Positions 1 to 7,965 of a DNA stretch of 64,000 nt are shown here, one piece after another (position 1 is the stretch's first letter; each line of letters begins with the position of its first letter). The stretch lies in NCBI GenBank assembly GCA_021648185.1, contig JAKITH010000001.1:6140-70139 (forward strand), read 5' to 3'. Source of the stretch: Thiomicrorhabdus sp. Lineage in GTDB: Bacteria > Pseudomonadota > Gammaproteobacteria > Thiomicrospirales > Thiomicrospiraceae. The translations under genes and the position numbers were made by a program. The notes under the pieces were generated by a model. It did not search any database. It worked only from the letters and a program-made list of their open reading frames with translations, and had not been told where the DNA came from.

Positions 1-730
1 TGGTCTCTTCGGCGGTGGTTTGTGCCATATCAATGGTGCGATCGACTCGGGTGTTTTGGTAAATTTTAGGCATGTACTCGGCTGGCCAACGACGAATTCC
101 GGGAATGGCGGCGCCCTCTTCGGGTTGTACGCCGATGATTTGAATGGTTGGGTTTTTCTCTTTAAGATACATGGATACGCCCATGATGGTACCGGTTGTG
201 CCCATGGCACTGACAAAATGGGTGATTTTGCCTTCGGTATCGCGCCAAATTTCAGGGGCGGTGGTTTGGTAGTGCGCTAACGGGTTATCTGGATTGGCAA
301 ACTGATCTAAAATAAACCCTTCTCCGCGTGCGCCCATTTCATCGGCTAAATCACGTGCGCCTTCCATGCCTTGCTCTTTGGTTACGCTAATCAGTTCGGC
401 GCCATACGCGGCCATGGAGGCTTTGCGTTCCATGCTCATGTTCTCGGGCATTACCAGTTTGATTTTATAGCCCATCAGTGAGGCGGCCATGGCGAGTGCA
501 ATGCCGGTGTTGCCGCTGGTGGCTTCAATGAGCGTGTCGCCGGGGGCAATATCTCCGCGTTTTTCGGCTTGTTGAATCATGTTTAACGCGGCACGGTCTT
601 TGACTGAACCTGCTGGGTTGTTGCCTTCTAGCTTCACCAGCACCACGCTATTGGTGTTTGGATTGACCATCCGTTGCAGTTGCACGAGTGGGGTGTTTCC
701 TACAAAATCCATTAAGGTTTTAAACGGCAT
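1..730 (-). CDS. cysM: Cysteine synthase B (O-acetylserine sulfhydrylase B), 3' end cut by window edge
   Basis: PLP enzyme that makes cysteine from O-acetylserine and sulfide (the B isozyme can also use thiosulfate). The ATG at 730 is preceded by AAAGGAAG. The first 243 codons are present, so about 50 residues are missing beyond position 1. The motif EGNNPAGSVKDR (residues 35-46) holds the PLP lysine K44; NPAGSVKDR is the CysM form, whereas CysK enzymes usually read NPAFSVKCR. The phosphate-binding loop EATSGNTGIALA follows. The gene lies 14 bp downstream of the prenyltransferase gene on the same strand. Confidence 0.93.
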   Translation of the reverse strand, partial: MPFKTLMDFVGNTPLVQLQRMVNPNTNSVVLVKLEGNNPAGSVKDRAALNMIQQAEKRGDIAPGDTLIEATSGNTGIALAMAASLMGYKIKLVMPENMSMERKASMAAYGAELISVTKEQGMEGARDLADEMGARGEGFILDQFANPDNPLAHYQTTAPEIWRDTEGKITHFVSAMGTTGTIMGVSMYLKEKNPTIQIIGVQPEEGAAIPGIRRWPAEYMPKIYQNTRVDRTIDMAQTTAEET

Positions 731-744
731 TTGGCTTCCTTTAT

Positions 745-1641
745 TCATTGAATACTTGACCATAATAGGCCTAAGGCGATTAAGAGTGGGGTGATAATAT
801 TAATTATGACATTCATTCCTAATATGGAGGGGAGTTTTTCGCTATTTTCAGTGTATTTTAAGAGTCCGTTTAACATTGGAATAAGCAATAACATGCCACT
901 AAAGGCGAGTAATACGGCACTGGGAAGCTGAAAGATGACCATACTCATTGCTAAACTGACATACGCTAATAGCGCAAACACCATAAAAATTCGGGTGCCC
1001 ATATGAACACCGTGTTTCATTAGAATATTAAAGCGCCCTATCCGTTTGTCTGCCGTTAGGTCTGGAATTTGGCTTAACAGCAGTAAATTATTCACCCAAA
1101 AGAATGGCACCAGTGACAGTGATAAGGCGAGCCAAGAGAAGGAGTTGCTCCAAACAAGATCGATTCCTACAATCATAATAGGACCAAACGCGATCCCCGG
1201 TGCAATCAAACACAGCCAAGGAAATCGCGTAATGGTTTGCGTGTAAAAAAGAATCAGTAACAGCCCAATGATGCCCAGTGGCAATAACGACCAGCCTGTT
1301 AAAAAAATGAGATAGCCGCCTAATACGATCAGCGCTCCCATCACGACTAAAAAGGCATTTAAGACATACGGAGCCGCTTGGGGGTGATTTGGTAACGCAC
1401 CACTGCCACCACTAAAAGGGGTTTTGTCGGTCATGGCATCTAACCCTGACTGAAAATCTTGATACTCATTTAACAGGTTAACGGCCGCATGGGCTAACAC
1501 CGCCGTAAGCAAAACCAGCATAAATAAGGAGCTTGACCAGATGGCACCTTGATACAGTGCAATGGCCGTTCCCAGAACCACGACCGATAAACTGAGCAGT
1601 AGAAAAGGCGGACGTGTAGCAAGTAAAATTGTTTTAATCAT
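745..1641 (-). CDS. UbiA-superfamily prenyltransferase (MenA-like)
   Basis: Polytopic membrane protein of 298 aa with about eight hydrophobic segments. The first cytoplasmic loop has the Asp-rich prenyl-diphosphate/Mg motif of the UbiA superfamily (NEYQDFQSGLD, near residues 58-68), followed by PFSGGSGAL, which resembles MenA-type enzymes (1,4-dihydroxy-2-naphthoate prenyltransferases). A second motif near residue 195 is SQIPDLTADKRIGR. The fold and broad activity, attaching a polyprenyl chain to an aromatic acceptor, are secure. The acceptor is not, because no other menaquinone gene is in view. It is transcribed ahead of cysM. Confidence 0.8.
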   Translation of the reverse strand: MIKTILLATRPPFLLLSLSVVVLGTAIALYQGAIWSSSLFMLVLLTAVLAHAAVNLLNEYQDFQSGLDAMTDKTPFSGGSGALPNHPQAAPYVLNAFLVVMGALIVLGGYLIFLTGWSLLPLGIIGLLLILFYTQTITRFPWLCLIAPGIAFGPIMIVGIDLVWSNSFSWLALSLSLVPFFWVNNLLLLSQIPDLTADKRIGRFNILMKHGVHMGTRIFMVFALLAYVSLAMSMVIFQLPSAVLLAFSGMLLLIPMLNGLLKYTENSEKLPSILGMNVIINIITPLLIALGLLWSSIQ

Positions 1642-1656
1642 CTGTTTTTACCCACT

Positions 1657-2502
1657 TTAAGGTTGGGCATAGCCCTCTAAACGCGCAAACCAGCCGGGAA
1701 TCCAGCGCGACTCATTTCGTTCATCGGGTGCCAGCTCGGTACGTTGTTGCAGCTGTTTTTTAGCGGAATCAATAAAGGCCACCAGCTGAAATTTATGATT
1801 ATCTTCACCGTTAAAAGCAGCGTTAGGCATGCTCTCTAACACTGAGACCAATCCCCAAGACTTGCCTTGATATTGCTCTTTTTCGTTATGGCCAATGCCT
1901 TTAAAATTAAAGTAGTCAATGACGGCAAACACGCCTTGTTTAAAGGACATCATGGTATTTACACGTTGGTTTAATTTCTCTAAACGCGCGGGTGACATCG
2001 AGGCGGTCTCTTTTAGCCAGCGTGGTTGAAAGCTTAACACGATAAAACGGGCTTGTTGCGCTTGTGTTGTCTCTAACCAGTGACGCATTACCTTTAGTTC
2101 ATCTGAATCTTGCGCGGAATCAAATTCGGCTTTATTTTTCCAAGGCGCATCAAATTCGGAGGATTGCTTCAATTTCTGCAACCAGTAAGGGGGGGGGGAA
2201 CTTTTTGCGACAAATTCAAACATCGCTGGAAAGGTTTCTTGATAAGGGGGGGGGGAAATATTTGGAAACCAAATAAAATGGGCAATGCCAAAAGAGGGAA
2301 AGCCCTCTCCTTTGCCCCAGTGGGTTAAATACTTGGGATTGGAAGCGGCTTCGTTTTGATAAATCTTACTGCCAATCCAATCATAGTCTGCATCGGTTAG
2401 TTGCGTTAATGCGCTAAAGGGATTGAGAACAACCGAGTCTGCTTTTAACAAACTACTCATACTGATTAACACGATAAAAAATATATTACTTATTACTTTC
2501 AA
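1657..2502 (-). CDS. Conserved secreted protein of unknown function with two poly-G/C tracts
   Basis: 281 aa with an N-terminal signal peptide (hydrophobic segment about residues 5-20, likely cleavage after LLKA). The motif GKGEGFPSFGIAHFIWFP (about residues 63-80) matches, from memory, a conserved uncharacterised gammaproteobacterial family that carries FPSLGIGHFIWYP. The combination of secretion, a conserved Glu and aromatic residues could suggest a hydrolase, but I would not assign one. Two runs of ten G on the plus strand (2189-2198 and 2246-2255) encode PPPY twice, once after IS and once after SS. A one-base slip in either run would truncate the protein. Confidence 0.7.
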   Translation of the reverse strand: MKVISNIFFIVLISMSSLLKADSVVLNPFSALTQLTDADYDWIGSKIYQNEAASNPKYLTHWGKGEGFPSFGIAHFIWFPNISPPPYQETFPAMFEFVAKSSPPPYWLQKLKQSSEFDAPWKNKAEFDSAQDSDELKVMRHWLETTQAQQARFIVLSFQPRWLKETASMSPARLEKLNQRVNTMMSFKQGVFAVIDYFNFKGIGHNEKEQYQGKSWGLVSVLESMPNAAFNGEDNHKFQLVAFIDSAKKQLQQRTELAPDERNESRWIPGWFARLEGYAQP

Positions 2503-2519
2503 TAGGATAGAACCTTTTG

Positions 2520-2777
2520 TTAAATCTTATTATCCTGAACCAGTTTTTCAAATTTTTGATATAACGTCTCTTTATCTTCTTCTCGTTCGGGATCGGTAAT
2601 AATGCAGTCCAACGGACACACACTAATGCAGGTGGGTTCGTCGTAAAACCCAACGCATTCGGTACACAAGTCGGGGTTAATTTCATAAATTTTATCCCCC
2701 ATATAAATCGCTTTATTAGGACATTCTGGCTCGCACATATCGCAATTTATACAGCCCTTGATGATTTTTAATGCCAT
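2520..2777 (-). CDS. YfhL-family 2[4Fe-4S] ferredoxin
   Basis: 85-aa ferredoxin. The first cluster motif is CINCDMCEPECP (Cys 10, 13, 16, 20). The second is CTECVGFYDEPTCISVCP, with the longer spacer between Cys 2 and Cys 3 that is typical of YfhL/Allochromatium-type bacterial ferredoxins. The acidic C-terminal helix is also typical. It is a small cytosolic electron carrier. It lies 4 bp downstream of trhP on the same strand, which suggests co-transcription and a possible role in supplying electrons to the tRNA hydroxylase. That functional link is inference. Confidence 0.9.
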   Translation of the reverse strand: MALKIIKGCINCDMCEPECPNKAIYMGDKIYEINPDLCTECVGFYDEPTCISVCPLDCIITDPEREEDKETLYQKFEKLVQDNKI

Positions 2778-2781
2778 AAAA

Positions 2782-4329
2782 TCACGACGTTCTTTTGGCT
2801 TGTTTTGCTTGCTTCTTTACTGAACTGCGATTTTTTGCGTCCTTTTCATCTTGCTTTTTCTTAATATCTCGTGCTGCCGAATCGCGAGTGACATCGCCAC
2901 CCCACGCTTCATTTCGCATGATTAACGCAAATTTAAGCACCTCTTCCGATAAGTCTTTAAATGGGTTAGGTATGCGCACAACCCAACCTGAACCTAATGC
3001 ACAATCCACTGGTTCATCGTGCTGGGTTCGCATGGCAGACAGCACCAAACTAACGTTGCCTGCGGGGGTCATGACCTCTAAAGAGTCACCTAAACAAAAC
3101 TTATTTTTAACATCAATTTCTAAATACGATTCGCCGTTCTGCTCGCCTACGGCAACCACTTCGCCCACAAAACGTTGACGGTCTGATTTGGAGACTCCGT
3201 ACTCATAATTTTGGTATTCCGAGTGCACATGACGGCGCAAGAACCCTTCGGTATAACCTCGGCTGGCGAGGCTTTCTAAATCCAGCAACAGATTGGTATC
3301 AAACGGCTTGCCTGCCAGCGCATCGTCAATCGCTTTACGATAAACCTGTGCGGTACGTGCCACGTAAAAATGGGATTTGGTGCGCCCTTCAATTTTAAGC
3401 GAATGCACACCAATGTTAACCATTTCGGGAATCAGTTCTACGGCGCGTAAATCTTTGGAGTTCATAATGTAGGTGCCGTGTTCGTCTTCAAACGCGGGCA
3501 TAAACTCGCCTGGACGCCCCTGCTCTTCTAGCAACATCATCCGTTCGGTGGTTGCACCTTCGCCTAATGTTGGCTCTGCTGTGGTTGGCTCTGGTGCGCT
3601 GGTTAATTCGGTAATATTTACTTCATGCTTTACGATACTTTCAGGCACTTCTTTGAGCACTCCCACGGCATCGCCGGTAATGTCCTCTTTGGCCTCGTAA
3701 GTGTTGTAGTTCCAACGGCATGCATTGGTGCAAGTGCCTTGGTTGGCATCGCGTTTATTAATGTAACCCGATAGCAAACAACGCCCTGAATACGCAATGC
3801 ACAATGCACCATGAACAAACACTTCCAACTCCATTTCAGGCACTTTTTCACGAATTTCACGAATCTCTTGAATCGAGAGTTCTCGTGACAAAACCACTCG
3901 GCGCACCCCATTTTGATACCAAAATTTCACCGTGGCCCAGTTGACGGCATTGGACTGTACCGAGAGATGAATTTCTTGTTCTGGGTATTTTTCATGCACC
4001 ATTGAAATTAAGCCTGGATCGGACATAATCAACGCATCGGGCTTCATTGCAATCACGGGGCCGATGTCTTTCATGTAGGTATTGACTTTAGAGTTGTGCG
4101 CGGCGATGTTGCTCACCACATAGAATTTTTTACCCAACTCATGTGCACGATTAATGCCTTTAGCAAGGTTTTCTTCATCAAACTCATTATTACGCACCCG
4201 CAGACTGTAACGTGGCTGCCCTGCATACACGGCATCGGCACCATACGCAAACGCGTATTCCATATTTTTAAGGGTGCCCGCGGGGGATAAAAGTTCCGAT
4301 GTAACGGAAGAAGGTGTGTCTGCTTTCAA
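2782..4329 (-). CDS. trhP: tRNA uridine-34 hydroxylation protein TrhP (peptidase U32 family)
   Basis: Matches E. coli TrhP (YegQ) nearly throughout: ELLSPAGTLKNMEYAFAYG at the N-terminus, HGALCIAYSGRCLLSGY in the centre, then GTCTNACRW and DEHGTYIMNSKDLRA. TrhP takes part in prephenate-dependent 5-hydroxyuridine formation at the tRNA wobble position. The open frame runs to 4527, but the upstream part reads through intergenic repeat DNA. I chose the TTG at 4327-4329, which is preceded by TTAGGAG and begins just before the conserved region (515 aa). A Lys-rich tail of about 30 residues at the C-terminus goes beyond the E. coli protein. Confidence 0.9.
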   Translation of the reverse strand: MKADTPSSVTSELLSPAGTLKNMEYAFAYGADAVYAGQPRYSLRVRNNEFDEENLAKGINRAHELGKKFYVVSNIAAHNSKVNTYMKDIGPVIAMKPDALIMSDPGLISMVHEKYPEQEIHLSVQSNAVNWATVKFWYQNGVRRVVLSRELSIQEIREIREKVPEMELEVFVHGALCIAYSGRCLLSGYINKRDANQGTCTNACRWNYNTYEAKEDITGDAVGVLKEVPESIVKHEVNITELTSAPEPTTAEPTLGEGATTERMMLLEEQGRPGEFMPAFEDEHGTYIMNSKDLRAVELIPEMVNIGVHSLKIEGRTKSHFYVARTAQVYRKAIDDALAGKPFDTNLLLDLESLASRGYTEGFLRRHVHSEYQNYEYGVSKSDRQRFVGEVVAVGEQNGESYLEIDVKNKFCLGDSLEVMTPAGNVSLVLSAMRTQHDEPVDCALGSGWVVRIPNPFKDLSEEVLKFALIMRNEAWGGDVTRDSAARDIKKKQDEKDAKNRSSVKKQAKQAKRTS

Positions 4330-4365
4330 GGCAAATCTCCTAAAATGAGTTGATGAAAAAAAAAC

Positions 4366-4650
4366 ACCCCACCCCAACCCTCCCCTTGTCAGGAAGAGGG
4401 AGCAAAAGAGTAAGCAATTATTTGTTAAAAATATAAGGGGTTGATGTGTTTGCCCCCCCCTAGGAGCCTGTCCGATAACTAAAAACCGACTGCAAATCCC
4501 ATAAACATCATAATTTGAGTTTATCAAAGTCGTTAAATAGCCGTGCTATTCGCCTCTTTTGATAAACTCACCTTATAACGTTTCTGTGATTTTCGTTACG
4601 ATTCTAGTTCTCAGACAAGCTCCTGGTCAAAGGGGAGGTTGGGAGGGGTA
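4366..4650. repeat. Outer CCCTCCCC inverted repeat surrounding MITE A copy 1
   Basis: The trhP-glycosylase gap (4330-4652, over 300 bp) holds no gene. CCCCAACCCTCCCCTTGTC at about 4371-4390 has an imperfect inverted partner, GGGGAGGTTGGGAGGGG, at about 4632-4648. Between them lie a run of eight C (4453-4460) and the 159-bp MITE described next. The CCCTCCCC arms resemble a very common intergenic repeat, so this may be either a composite element or coincidence. Confidence 0.45.
4464..4622. mobile_element. MITE family A, copy 1 (159 bp palindrome)
   Basis: Imperfect palindrome with ends GAGCCTGTCCGATAACTA and (reverse complement of the other end) GAGCTTGTCTGAGAACTAG. It has the same internal sequence as the element at 15711-15869, in opposite orientation, and the same length of 159 bp. 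It is flanked by CTAG (4460-4463) and CTGG (4623-4626), an imperfect 4-bp direct repeat. The centre is AATAGCCGTGCTATT. It has no coding capacity. Confidence 0.85.
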
Positions 4651-4652
4651 TT

Positions 4653-5171
4653 TTACAATAAATGTGATAACTTTTCTTGCCATAACAACCGCTTATCTTC
4701 AAGGGTTATCGCCGCATAGGCAGGACTGGTGGAAGGTAGGGAGATAAAGGTTAGGTTTTGAGGCAATCGCTGAACCGATACGACCTCTTTTTGAAACAAC
4801 TTTTCAGCGGTCTTGCCGTTAAAGGCAATGGTGTTTAAGGTGGGGTACTGCTTAAAGAGCAATGCAAAATTATTGGCAACGGGCGATTGAATCGCGGAAT
4901 CTAAACTGCCCTGTCGCTGACAAGCTTGCAGTACATCCCAAAGGCAAATACCCAACAGGTGACAAGCCTGCTCTTTCTCCTGATTACCCACAAGAGCATG
5001 CCCTACAAACGATTCGATAATCGGCCAAAACGCATTACGCGGGTGCGCATAATAAAACGCCTGATCTAAAGACACCACGCTGGGCATGGTGCCTAAGATA
5101 AGCACCTTGGGATTTTGGGATAAAATAGGAGAAAAACCAGCACAATCAACCATAATCGGTAGAGCAACCAT
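4653..5171 (-). CDS. DNA-deoxyinosine glycosylase (uracil-DNA glycosylase superfamily)
   Basis: 172-aa protein of the UDG superfamily, HDG branch, which removes hypoxanthine from deaminated adenine in DNA. Visible features are ILGTMPSVVSL near residues 26-36, the HPRNAFWPII block near residue 45, and the C-terminal LPSTSPAYA loop (about 145-153), which matches the LPSTSPAN-type loop of this family. The length is normal. The stop lies close to the repeat cluster at 4366-4650. It is transcribed downstream of thrC with a 20-bp gap, with no pathway link. Confidence 0.85.
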   Translation of the reverse strand: MVALPIMVDCAGFSPILSQNPKVLILGTMPSVVSLDQAFYYAHPRNAFWPIIESFVGHALVGNQEKEQACHLLGICLWDVLQACQRQGSLDSAIQSPVANNFALLFKQYPTLNTIAFNGKTAEKLFQKEVVSVQRLPQNLTFISLPSTSPAYAAITLEDKRLLWQEKLSHLL

Positions 5172-5191
5172 AAAGGACTGCCCCTACGCAC

Positions 5192-6670
5192 CTACGTATT
5201 TAAAAAGCGCAATATCTCTTGCTCAATATCCTGTTTATCAATCACCGTTTTTTGTGCGATCTCTTTATCAAACAGACTTGAAATTTGCGACGGAATACTG
5301 ATATTGGCTTTTTGAGCAATGAGTTCCAAGGCTTCCTGATCGTGTTCAATCTCTTTTCCAGTTAAGGCTTTGGCGATCACCGTTGAAAACTTGGTCCACT
5401 CTGCGGTTGAGTAGGCGATGGTTTTAATGGATTTATCTTCACGACAAAAATGGTACGCTTTAAAACAAGTCGCGGTGTGAGGACACATTAGATACCCTAC
5501 TTTAAAGGCTTCTTTAATGTAGTTAAGCCCCTCTTCATCGTTGCAAAAATCCGCCGAAAAAATCGCTTGAATTTGAGCTAATTCGTCTTCGTTGAGTGAG
5601 TAAAATTTTTCGGTATCGAGCTGTTGCATCAACTCTTTGGTACGTTCTGCGCCAAATAGGTCAAACAAAATGCGTTCGATATTGGAGGATTTTAAAATAT
5701 CCATCGCGGGTGAGGTGGTTGGAATCACTGAAACGTTACGCAAGTCGTAATGCCCGGTGCTAATAAATTTGGTTAACACGTTGTTGTTGTTGGAGGCGAT
5801 GTGGATTTGCTTGACCGGTAACCCCATTTTGTAGGCGTAATACCCACCTAATGCATTTCCAAAATTACCACTGGGAACATTTAAATAGACTTTTTCGCCC
5901 ATTTTAATCGCTCCAATGCGAACCAGTTCAATATAGCTGTAAATATGGTAGATGGTTTGAAAGATGATGCGGCCAAAATTAACCGAGTTGGCGGCAGACA
6001 GTGAAATATCGTGTGCTTTTAGTGCCTCTGCAAATTTATCCGAAACCAACAGGGATTTTAGTGCGCTCTGGGCATCGTCAAAATCGCCATGAATCCCAAT
6101 CACTTTGAGGTTTTTGGCATCTTCGGTGACCATTTGCAAACGTTGAACGTCGGACGTTCCGCCATCGGGATACAAACACACCACTTGTACGTTATCACGA
6201 TTTTTAAAGGTTTCTAAGGCGGCCGGCCCCGTGTCGCCACTGGTGGCGGCTAAAATCAAAAATTTCTCTTTTTTAGCTTGTGCCACGGCAGAAAGCACTT
6301 TACCAAACGGCTGTAACGCCATGTCTTTAAAGGCGCGTGTTGGGCCATGCCATAACTCACTGACATACAAATCATCGTATACTTTAACCAGTGGTACAGG
6401 ATTTTCAGGGTCATCAAATTCATCGTACAAGCTTAATGCATCGTCAATCACCGCTTCATCAATATCGACTTCAAAGGCATTAAGTACGTCTTTAGCAAGT
6501 GTTTTATACCCTGAATTCAGATGAGCTTGAAAAAAATCTTCATCAAATGATGGCAAGCTTTCAGGTGAGTAAACGCCACCAAAAGAGGACATCGGGCTTA
6601 AAATTGCCTGAGAAAACGTAATCGAACTGGGTTGTTGACCATCATTACCGCGTGTTTCAATAAAATTCAT
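5192..6670 (-). CDS. thrC: Threonine synthase
   Basis: Converts O-phosphohomoserine to threonine with PLP. At 492 aa it has the usual length of the longer proteobacterial ThrC. The N-terminus MNFIETRGND is typical, and the PLP lysine is in GPTRAFKDMALQPFG near residue 115. The phosphate-binding loop is SGNFGNALGG. Upstream on the minus strand is a TATAAT (rc 6762-6767) just beyond a hairpin, so thrC probably has its own promoter. hom is nearby, but no homoserine kinase gene (thrB) is in the window. Confidence 0.95.
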   Translation of the reverse strand: MNFIETRGNDGQQPSSITFSQAILSPMSSFGGVYSPESLPSFDEDFFQAHLNSGYKTLAKDVLNAFEVDIDEAVIDDALSLYDEFDDPENPVPLVKVYDDLYVSELWHGPTRAFKDMALQPFGKVLSAVAQAKKEKFLILAATSGDTGPAALETFKNRDNVQVVCLYPDGGTSDVQRLQMVTEDAKNLKVIGIHGDFDDAQSALKSLLVSDKFAEALKAHDISLSAANSVNFGRIIFQTIYHIYSYIELVRIGAIKMGEKVYLNVPSGNFGNALGGYYAYKMGLPVKQIHIASNNNNVLTKFISTGHYDLRNVSVIPTTSPAMDILKSSNIERILFDLFGAERTKELMQQLDTEKFYSLNEDELAQIQAIFSADFCNDEEGLNYIKEAFKVGYLMCPHTATCFKAYHFCREDKSIKTIAYSTAEWTKFSTVIAKALTGKEIEHDQEALELIAQKANISIPSQISSLFDKEIAQKTVIDKQDIEQEILRFLNT

Positions 6671-6768
6671 GCCGAGCCTATATAGTATTTTTTATTTAAC
6701 AAAAGGAACCAGAACAAGCGTAATCTGGCCTCATAAAAATCGCTGTCTAAATTGTAAGCAAATTATAC

Positions 6769-6812
6769 AAAAAAAACTGGCTTGATTTAGCGGTAATTAC
6801 TTAAAATCAAGT
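6769..6812 (-). terminator. Probable Rho-independent terminator between the rpfE-like gene and thrC
   Basis: Read on the minus strand, CTTGATTT and AAATCAAG pair around a 15-nt loop and are followed by CCAG and a run of eight T. The stem is A/T-rich and the loop is large, so the call is moderate. A TATAAT lies immediately after it, which suggests it separates thrC from the upstream unit. Confidence 0.45.
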
Positions 6813-6827
6813 CTATATTTGACCATT

Positions 6828-7898
6828 TTATGACCGTTTATTTAAGCCTGAGTTAAATCGCCAAAAACGCTTGAGATGGGATGGCTTGATATGGTAGCGT
6901 GTGGTACCGCCCAATTCGAGTAATAAGGAGTCAATTTCGCCGCGTTTTAAAGCCTTTATTAAGGGGTCAAACCATTGGGTTTCAAGTTGCTTTAAGCTAT
7001 GAATCCAATCACTTTGCTGCATGGCATCCAGAGACTCGATGAGCGGATCCAGTTGAATGAGATGGTGTGATATTTTCTTCCCCCCCTCTCTCTCTTGCAC
7101 GTCACTCAAGCTGTTTTGCCATGCTTGATGACTTTCAGGTGAGGGAGATAACGCTGACTTTGCCAGTGTTGCTAACCCTTTTAAGTAAAGATTGTCTGAC
7201 CACACCATGGCATCCATTCGCTCAACAATGGTTGAATCGCTTAACTGCCCCTCGCCCCACAACCAAATACTGTTGATTTCAGGCATGCCTTGCTCTCTTC
7301 GTGCCTCATTAACTGGGTGAGTGAAAAAAAGCATTTGTGCTTCATTCATCAGTTTACGCCAATAAGACGCGGCATTGCCTGTAGGGTAGCGTTGATCGAC
7401 GGGCTGGTAGGCAACTGAATCTAACGTGTGGGTTTGCAGGTCAACGGGAAGCGGCATCCTTAGATACCAGTTCTGTGCCGAAGCGTACTCTAATTGAACT
7501 TTATCTTGTTCAAAGTGCTGGTTAAAGGCGTGCAATAAGGCTTTGGATTCTGCCTCTGTAATGGCTAAATCACGATTTGGAATAAGTACAAGGGAGTCTC
7601 GATCGGCAATCATCTGTACAGGATCGACTCGCAACCAATACGCATTTTCATCGTAATCCTTTAGCTCTGCGGCGGCCATTATGGCAGCAAACGCGGACGT
7701 ACTTTCAGAAAAACGCGGTTGATGAAACAGATAGCTGGAGAGCGCATAAGGACTTTGAGCCTTCGTTGCAAAACGATCCGCTTTGGCCAATAAAGTTTGC
7801 AGAGCAGGGAGTTTAAGTGAAACTAAATCTTCATTCGCCTCTTTAACTCTCAATGGGTTGAGCAGTTCGGGAATGGACAGGGTAACGGCAATCGACAT
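6828..7898 (-). CDS. RpfE-like conserved protein (COG4255-type)
   Basis: 356-aa cytosolic protein that I match from memory to Xanthomonas RpfE and its relatives: AYWLRVDPVQMIADRDSL near residue 95, NWYLRMPLP near 143, and EINSIWLWGEGQL near 215. The family is sometimes annotated as phosphoglycerate-mutase-like, but the N-terminal metal-binding Asp of true independent mutases is not visible. Its role is unknown. It lies between hom and thrC, the position often taken by homoserine kinase, though a terminator separates it from hom. A run of seven C at 7080-7086 (G in the coding strand) lies within the gene. Confidence 0.65.
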   Translation of the reverse strand: MSIAVTLSIPELLNPLRVKEANEDLVSLKLPALQTLLAKADRFATKAQSPYALSSYLFHQPRFSESTSAFAAIMAAAELKDYDENAYWLRVDPVQMIADRDSLVLIPNRDLAITEAESKALLHAFNQHFEQDKVQLEYASAQNWYLRMPLPVDLQTHTLDSVAYQPVDQRYPTGNAASYWRKLMNEAQMLFFTHPVNEARREQGMPEINSIWLWGEGQLSDSTIVERMDAMVWSDNLYLKGLATLAKSALSPSPESHQAWQNSLSDVQEREGGKKISHHLIQLDPLIESLDAMQQSDWIHSLKQLETQWFDPLIKALKRGEIDSLLLELGGTTRYHIKPSHLKRFWRFNSGLNKRS

Positions 7899-7916
7899 GA
7901 TTAATGCATTCTCTAA

Positions 7917-7942
7917 ACAAAAAAGTCGGGCAAGCCCGACTT
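7917..7942 (-). terminator. Rho-independent terminator after hom
   Basis: On the minus strand AAGTCGGGC pairs with GCCCGACTT around a very short loop and is followed by TTTTTTG. It lies 24 bp beyond the hom stop codon and before the rpfE-like start, so hom and thrC are probably not a simple operon. Confidence 0.78.
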
Positions 7943-7965
7943 ATAAAAAAAGGTTTCTACCCAAA

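Noticed and set aside
4330..4527. 66-codon N-terminal extension of TrhP
   Set aside because: It reads through poly-C and repeat DNA. The conserved protein begins after a TTG with a good ribosome-binding site at 4329.
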